Assembly (NCBI GenBank): GCA_964569315.1
Contig: CAZMUZ010000006.1
Coordinates: 1-64,000, forward strand
Direction of reading: 5' to 3'
DNA from: CADEFF01 sp964569315
GTDB lineage: Bacteria; Pseudomonadota; Alphaproteobacteria; Dongiales; Dongiaceae
Length of the DNA: 64,000 nt
Shown: positions 60,137-64,000 of the stretch, piece after piece
Layout: every line of letters begins with the position of its first letter
Position numbering within the stretch: the stretch's first letter is position 1
Notes under the pieces: model-generated
The model's input: the letters and a program-made list of their open reading frames with translations, nothing else
Told to the model about the DNA's origin: nothing
The model's database searches: none
Program-made: the position numbers and the translations under genes

Positions 60137-60904
60137 ATGCCCCGCATGCCCGGCGCCTTTCTCGAAGACCTGACCTGGCCGGAAGCCGACGCCCGGTTCA
60201 AGGCGGGCCAGCCCGTCATCATCCCGATCGGGGCCGCCGCCCTGGAGCATGGCCCGCATCTGCCGCTCAATACGGGCTATCTGATCGCACGCGAGCTCGG
60301 CCGGCGCATCGCCGCGCATATGGGCGTGGTGGTGGCACCGGTGGTCTCCTTCGGCTACTACCCCGCCTTCGTGGATTTTCCGGGAAGCCAGCATCTTTCG
60401 GCCGAGACCTTCATCCGGCTGGTGACCGAGCTCGCGGGCAATTTCATCGATCACGGGGTGCAGCGCATCGCCATCGTCAATGCCGGCGCCTCGACCGAAG
60501 CGCCGCTCGAGATCGCCGCGCGCCGCATCCTCGACGCGCGCAAGGTGCGGGTGCATGTCGCCGACATTGGCCGGCTCGGGCGGAAGACGGACAGGCTGCT
60601 GAAGCAGAAGATGGGCGGCCACGCGGACGAGCGCGCGACCTCGGCGATGATGGCGCTGGCGCCTGCGAAGGTGCGCATCACCCGCGCGCGCAAGGATTAT
60701 GGCCATGCGGCCGACGCGCCGCGGACGGTCTTCGACGCGCCGGCGCGGCTGACCGCGGACCCGGCCGACCCGGACTGGAGCGCCACGGGCGCCTTCGGCG
60801 ACCCGACGCTGGCCTCGGCCGCGAAGGGTGCGGCGATCCTCGATGCCATGGCGCATGACCTGCTGGAAGGGCTGCACCGGATCTTTCCCGATCACAGCCA
60901 CTGA
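60137..60904 (+). CDS. Creatininase-family protein with altered metal site
   Basis: A 255-residue protein: IPIGAAALEHGPHLPLNTGY, SFGYYPAFVDFPGSQHLSAE, VNAGASTEAPLEIAARRIL, then a C-terminal GHADERATSAMMALAPAKVR. It belongs to the creatininase fold subfamily with the EHGPHLPL motif. The family's metal-binding Asp after LPLNT is Gly here, and the usual NGHGG loop is NAGAS, so canonical amidohydrolase activity is doubtful. Substrate unknown; no operon partner. Confidence 0.78.
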   Translation: MPRMPGAFLEDLTWPEADARFKAGQPVIIPIGAAALEHGPHLPLNTGYLIARELGRRIAAHMGVVVAPVVSFGYYPAFVDFPGSQHLSAETFIRLVTELAGNFIDHGVQRIAIVNAGASTEAPLEIAARRILDARKVRVHVADIGRLGRKTDRLLKQKMGGHADERATSAMMALAPAKVRITRARKDYGHAADAPRTVFDAPARLTADPADPDWSATGAFGDPTLASAAKGAAILDAMAHDLLEGLHRIFPDHSH

Positions 60905-60934
60905 CAGGCCAGGGGGCACTGACGGGCGGCAGGC

Positions 60935-61606
60935 TCAGCCGCGATCTTCGAGAAGCCGCTCCGCCTCGGCCAGGTCTTCCGGGCGATTGAGGTTGAAGAA
61001 CGGATCGACGTCGTCGACCGGATAGTCGACGGTCGCCAGACGATACCGGGCGAGCCAGTCCTCGACCTTGCGGATGCCTTCCTCCGTCACCGCGCGCCTG
61101 AGGCCGTGCCGCAGCCGCACCGGCCAGAGCGCCACCACCGGATGGAGGCGCCCGCCGCTCGCCGCCACGGCAAGCTCCGCGCGGCGTCCGTCGCAGGCGC
61201 CGAAGAGGCGGCGCGCGAGATCGAGCGGTATGAAGGGCGCATCGCAGGGAACGCTCAACACCCAGGGGCAATCGGCGGCGTGGGTCGCGGCCCAGTCGAG
61301 CCCGGCGAGCACGCCCGCCAGCGGCCCCGGAAAATCGGGAAGATCGTCGGGCAGGACGGGCAGGCCGAACTGCGAGAGCCGCTCCGGATCGCCGTTCGCG
61401 TTCAGCGCCAGATGCCGCGATTGCGGCCGCAGCCGATCGATGACGCGCGCGAGCACCGGACGGCCGCCGAGATCCATAAGGCCCTTGTCGCCGCCGCCCA
61501 TGCGCCGCGCCTGCCCGCCGGCGAGCACCAACCCCAGGATGGGAAGGCTCTGCGTCACCGTGCCTTGTTGAGCGCGCGGCGCTCGATCATGCCAGGCTCC
61601 GTTCAT
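60935..61606 (-). CDS. mobA: Molybdenum cofactor guanylyltransferase MobA
   Basis: A 223-residue protein, or 207 from a GTG at 61558 with an AAGG ribosome site. It attaches GMP to molybdopterin. The nucleotide motif is LGLVLAGGQARRMGGGDKGL, followed by GGRPVLARVIDRL, LPVLPDDLPDFPGPLAGVLA, WVLSVPCDAPFIPLDLARRL and the C-terminal YPVDDVDPFFNLNRPEDLAE. Its partner moaA is at 62732, with a sulfotransferase between them. Confidence 0.92.
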   Translation of the reverse strand: MNGAWHDRAPRAQQGTVTQSLPILGLVLAGGQARRMGGGDKGLMDLGGRPVLARVIDRLRPQSRHLALNANGDPERLSQFGLPVLPDDLPDFPGPLAGVLAGLDWAATHAADCPWVLSVPCDAPFIPLDLARRLFGACDGRRAELAVAASGGRLHPVVALWPVRLRHGLRRAVTEEGIRKVEDWLARYRLATVDYPVDDVDPFFNLNRPEDLAEAERLLEDRG

Positions 61607-61761
61607 CCGCGAGGTGCGTTCCGCAATCGTTTCAACCGCCGGTCCTTCGATGCTGTGCGCCTTTTCTTGACGAACGGCAAATGATACCGGATTTCTATCG
61701 GCACAGAACGGCTCTCCGCTCGCGATTTCCCTGGCTGCGTCAGAAGCGCGGAAAAATTGCG

Positions 61762-62607
61762 ATGAACCCGATCTTCATCGGCGGCTGCGGCCGCAGCGGA
61801 ACGACGCTCGCGGTCGATCTCATCGGCATGCATCCGCAGCTTTCGCCGATCTACGAAACCGGCTTCGTCATCGATCTCGTCGCCTATCTGTTGCGCGACA
61901 CCGGCCTTTCGCCCTTCATGGTGGCGGACGAGATCAGGGAATATATGCGACGCTGGTCGCGCAACCTGCCCTTCCGCCCGCACGAGAAACGGGAGTACGA
62001 GCGATACTGGCATGGGCCGCATCATGTGCTCTTCGCGCGCGACTTCGCGATGGGGCGGACCGAGGCGCTCATCGACAGCTTTCTTGCGACCGACGCCGAA
62101 ACGGGCTTCCGCCGCTTCATTCGCGAGCTCTTCGCCGAGCATGCGCGCCTCGACGGCAAGCCGGGCTGGGCGAACAAGACGCCACGCTACGTGCTGATGC
62201 TGCCGCTGCTGCAACGCCTCTTCCCCGATATGGTCTTCGTCCATTGCCTGCGCGATCCGCGCCCGGTGGCGGCCTCCATGTTGTCGCGGAACTGGGGCCC
62301 GAAGACCGCGACGGAAGCGGCGCGGTTCTGGCTCGACTGCGTCGACCGGGCGGAAAGTTTCGCGCGCGCCGCCCCCGATCGCTGCGTCGAGCTGCGCTAT
62401 GAGGAGCTGATGGAAGACCCGCAAGGCACGCTCTCGCAGACGCTCGGCAGGCTCGGCATCGAGGACGAGGCCGGGGCCATGCTCGCCCGCTACCGGGAGC
62501 GGATCGCGCTTCGGCCGCCCGCCGGCGCCGAGGCGCTCGATCCCGCGCTGGTCGCGGCGGTCGAGGCCGCCGCGGGGCCGACCATGGCACGGCTCGGCTA
62601 TCGCTGA
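61762..62607 (+). CDS. Sulfotransferase-family protein
   Basis: A 281-residue protein from the ATG at 61762; an upstream ATG at 61681 would add 27 residues. The PAPS 5'-phosphosulfate loop is PIFIGGCGRSGTTLAVDLIG (about residues 3-22), and FPDMVFVHCLRDPRPVAASM with the RDPR motif is the 3'-phosphate binding region; the later segment is RCVELRYEELMEDPQGTLSQ. The family transfers sulfate to carbohydrates, proteins or lipids. The acceptor is unknown, and it stands between mobA and moaA, unrelated in pathway. Confidence 0.85.
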   Translation: MNPIFIGGCGRSGTTLAVDLIGMHPQLSPIYETGFVIDLVAYLLRDTGLSPFMVADEIREYMRRWSRNLPFRPHEKREYERYWHGPHHVLFARDFAMGRTEALIDSFLATDAETGFRRFIRELFAEHARLDGKPGWANKTPRYVLMLPLLQRLFPDMVFVHCLRDPRPVAASMLSRNWGPKTATEAARFWLDCVDRAESFARAAPDRCVELRYEELMEDPQGTLSQTLGRLGIEDEAGAMLARYRERIALRPPAGAEALDPALVAAVEAAAGPTMARLGYR

Positions 62608-62731
62608 TCGACGCCCTTCCGGCGGCCTCCGCAAAACGCACCATCCGCCCGCGCAAAACCCTTGCATTTCAAGGGGCGACAGACGCGGGAGCCATTCCTA
62701 TATTAGGGGCTGAATAAGGACCCGGCCCCGC

Positions 62732-63721
62732 ATGCGCGACCCTTACGGCAGGACGATCAGCTATCTCCGCGTCTCGGTGACGGACCGGTGCGACTTCCGC
62801 TGCGTCTATTGCATGGCGGAGGACATGACCTTCCTGCCCAAGCGCGAGATCCTGACGCTCGAGGAGCTCGACCGGCTCTGCACCGCCTTCGTGCGGCTCG
62901 GGGTCCGGAAGCTGCGGCTGACCGGCGGCGAGCCCCTGGTGCGGCGCAATGTGATGACCCTCATCCGCGGGCTCGGCCGCCATCTGGAGAGCGGCGCGCT
63001 CGAGGAGCTGACCCTGACCACCAACGGCAGCCAGCTTGCCAAGCACGCGGCCGAGCTCGCCGCGATCGGCGTGAAGCGGGTGAACGTCTCGGTCGATTCG
63101 CTGGACGAGGCGAAATTCCGTGCCATCACCCGCTGGGGCAAGCTGCCGCAGGTGCTCGAAGGCATTGCGGCCGCCAGGCGCGCAGGCCTCGCGGTCAAGA
63201 TCAATACGGTCGCCCTCAAGGGCGTGAACGACGACGAGTTCGACCGGCTGGTGGCCTGGTGCGGCACGGAAGGGCACGACCTCACCTTCATCGAGGTGAT
63301 GCCGATGGGCGATATCGGCGACGACCGGCTGGAGCAGTATCTGCCGCTCTCGCTGGTCCGCGCGCAGCTCGCGGAGCGCTGGACGCTGTCGGAGATCGAC
63401 TATCGCACCGGCGGGCCGGCGCGCTATGTCCGGGTCGCCGAGACCGGCGGGCGGATCGGGTTCATCACCCCGCTCACCCATAATTTCTGCGAAAGCTGCA
63501 ACCGGGTGCGCCTGACCTGCACCGGCCAGCTCTATATGTGCCTCGGCCAGAACGACGATGCCGATCTGCGTGCGCCGCTCCGGGCGAGCGAAAGCGACGG
63601 CCTGCTGGAGGACGCGATCCGCGAGGCGATCGCCCGCAAGCCGAAAGGCCATGATTTCGTGATCGACCGCCGGCACAAGACGCCGGCCGTCGCGCGCCAT
63701 ATGAGCGTCACCGGCGGCTGA
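62732..63721 (+). CDS. moaA: GTP 3',8-cyclase MoaA
   Basis: A 329-residue radical SAM enzyme, first step of molybdenum cofactor synthesis. The N-terminal cluster motif is CDFRCVYC (Cys20, 24, 27), followed by [20 protein letters not shown] and MGDIGDD-type [19 protein letters not shown]. The second cluster is [20 protein letters not shown], and the protein ends ARHMSVTGG with the functional Gly-Gly. No promoter or riboswitch is recognised in the 124-base gap upstream. Confidence 0.96.
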   Translation: MRDPYGRTISYLRVSVTDRCDFRCVYCMAEDMTFLPKREILTLEELDRLCTAFVRLGVRKLRLTGGEPLVRRNVMTLIRGLGRHLESGALEELTLTTNGSQLAKHAAELAAIGVKRVNVSVDSLDEAKFRAITRWGKLPQVLEGIAAARRAGLAVKINTVALKGVNDDEFDRLVAWCGTEGHDLTFIEVMPMGDIGDDRLEQYLPLSLVRAQLAERWTLSEIDYRTGGPARYVRVAETGGRIGFITPLTHNFCESCNRVRLTCTGQLYMCLGQNDDADLRAPLRASESDGLLEDAIREAIARKPKGHDFVIDRRHKTPAVARHMSVTGG

Positions 63722-63752
63722 CCGCCGGCGCCGACCGCTCTTCTCCCGAGCC

Positions 63753-64000
63753 TTACTCGATCGCGATCTGCAACGCGAACTCGTCGCCGTCGGAGACGGT
63801 GAGCTGCCTGAAGCCCAGCAGCTTCAGCAGGTCGAGGAAGGTGGCCTGCTCGGCGAGCGTGTTTTCCTGGAAGAAGGGCGTGAGCCGCGCCACGGCGGTG
63901 AGCTGCGCGAGCAAGGCGCGGGCGCGATAGACCGTATCGAGCCGCCCTTCGACGAGGCCCACGATGAGCAGCTTCTCGGCATCGTCGCCCTTCGCGAAGA
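63753..64000 (-). CDS. Unidentified protein, C-terminal part only
   Basis: The frame is open from the right edge to a stop at 63753, 82 codons visible. Sequence: FAKGDDAEKLLIVGLVEGRL, LLAQLTAVARLTPFFQENTL, FLDLLKLLGFRQLTVSDGDE, ending FALQIAIE. I do not recognise a family. Codon usage and composition match the neighbours, so it is probably a real gene; it runs toward moaA (convergent). Confidence 0.5.
   Translation of the reverse strand, partial: FAKGDDAEKLLIVGLVEGRLDTVYRARALLAQLTAVARLTPFFQENTLAEQATFLDLLKLLGFRQLTVSDGDEFALQIAIE

Noticed and set aside
62608..62731. Molybdenum cofactor riboswitch before moaA
   Set aside because: The gap is 124 bases and lacks the conserved stems that I could recognise; TATATT at 62698-62703 has no -35 at standard spacing.

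Overview
The window is GC-rich and gene-dense, and most of it is a flagellar and chemotaxis locus. The organism is almost certainly an alphaproteobacterium, and Rhodospirillales-like is the best guess. The case rests on FlbD, FliX, CtrA, SciP (DUF1153) and ChpT occurring together, with MotE, DUF6468 and DUF3553 proteins, promoters that look like Caulobacter class II (CtrA) and class III (sigma-54/FlbD ftr) promoters, and a dispersed palindromic repeat of alphaproteobacterial type. FliS, FliW and FlaG are present but FlaF and FlbT are not. FlhF and FlhG point to a polar flagellum.

Layout. 1-2792 (minus): fliL-fliM-DUF6468-motE (cut by the window edge). 3035-6311 (plus): flgF-flgG-flgA-flgH. 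6477-7462 (minus): dksA and fliX. 7677-12913 (plus): flgI-flgJ-flgN-flgK-flgL-fliW. 12975-18166 (plus): a nucleotide-sugar cluster (CDP-glucose synthesis and dehydration, C-methyltransferase, epimerase, reductase, acyltransferase) behind a perfect TTAA-N7-TTAA CtrA motif. 18182-25347 (minus): P-loop kinase-like protein, phospholipase D-family protein, EEP phosphohydrolase, FkbM methyltransferase and a TPR/GT41 O-GlcNAc-transferase-like enzyme. 25666-35247 (plus): flagellin 1-flaG-fliD-fliS, then flagellin 2-fliS-fliK-flgD-flgE. 35427: sciP. 35980-47346 (plus): fliF-fliG-fliH-fliN-motA-like-flbD-flhA-flhF-flhG-fliK-like. 47663: imelysin/EfeO-like protein. 48783-50575 (minus): fliI-fliJ. 50746-54085 (minus): three glycosyltransferase-like genes. 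54321: ctrA. 55163-59411 (minus): chpT-cheA-cheW-cheY-cheR. 59618-64000: DUF3553, creatininase-family, mobA, sulfotransferase, moaA and an unidentified partial gene.

How it works together. The locus appears to carry a cell-cycle-to-flagellum circuit: ChpT as phosphotransferase to CtrA; SciP as CtrA antagonist; CtrA-like sites before fliL, fliX, fliF, fliI, sciP and the sugar cluster; and FlbD, with FliX as partner, acting on ftr palindromes near sigma-54 promoters of flgF, flgI and both flagellins. The sugar cluster, GT41 and FkbM genes beside the flagellins suggest glycosylated flagellin, with pathway and transferase partly under the same control. Not seen here: rpoN, cckA, motB, csrA, cheB, chemoreceptors, flgB/flgC/fliE and fliP/fliQ/fliR/flhB. 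I saw no tRNA, rRNA, CRISPR array or insertion sequence.
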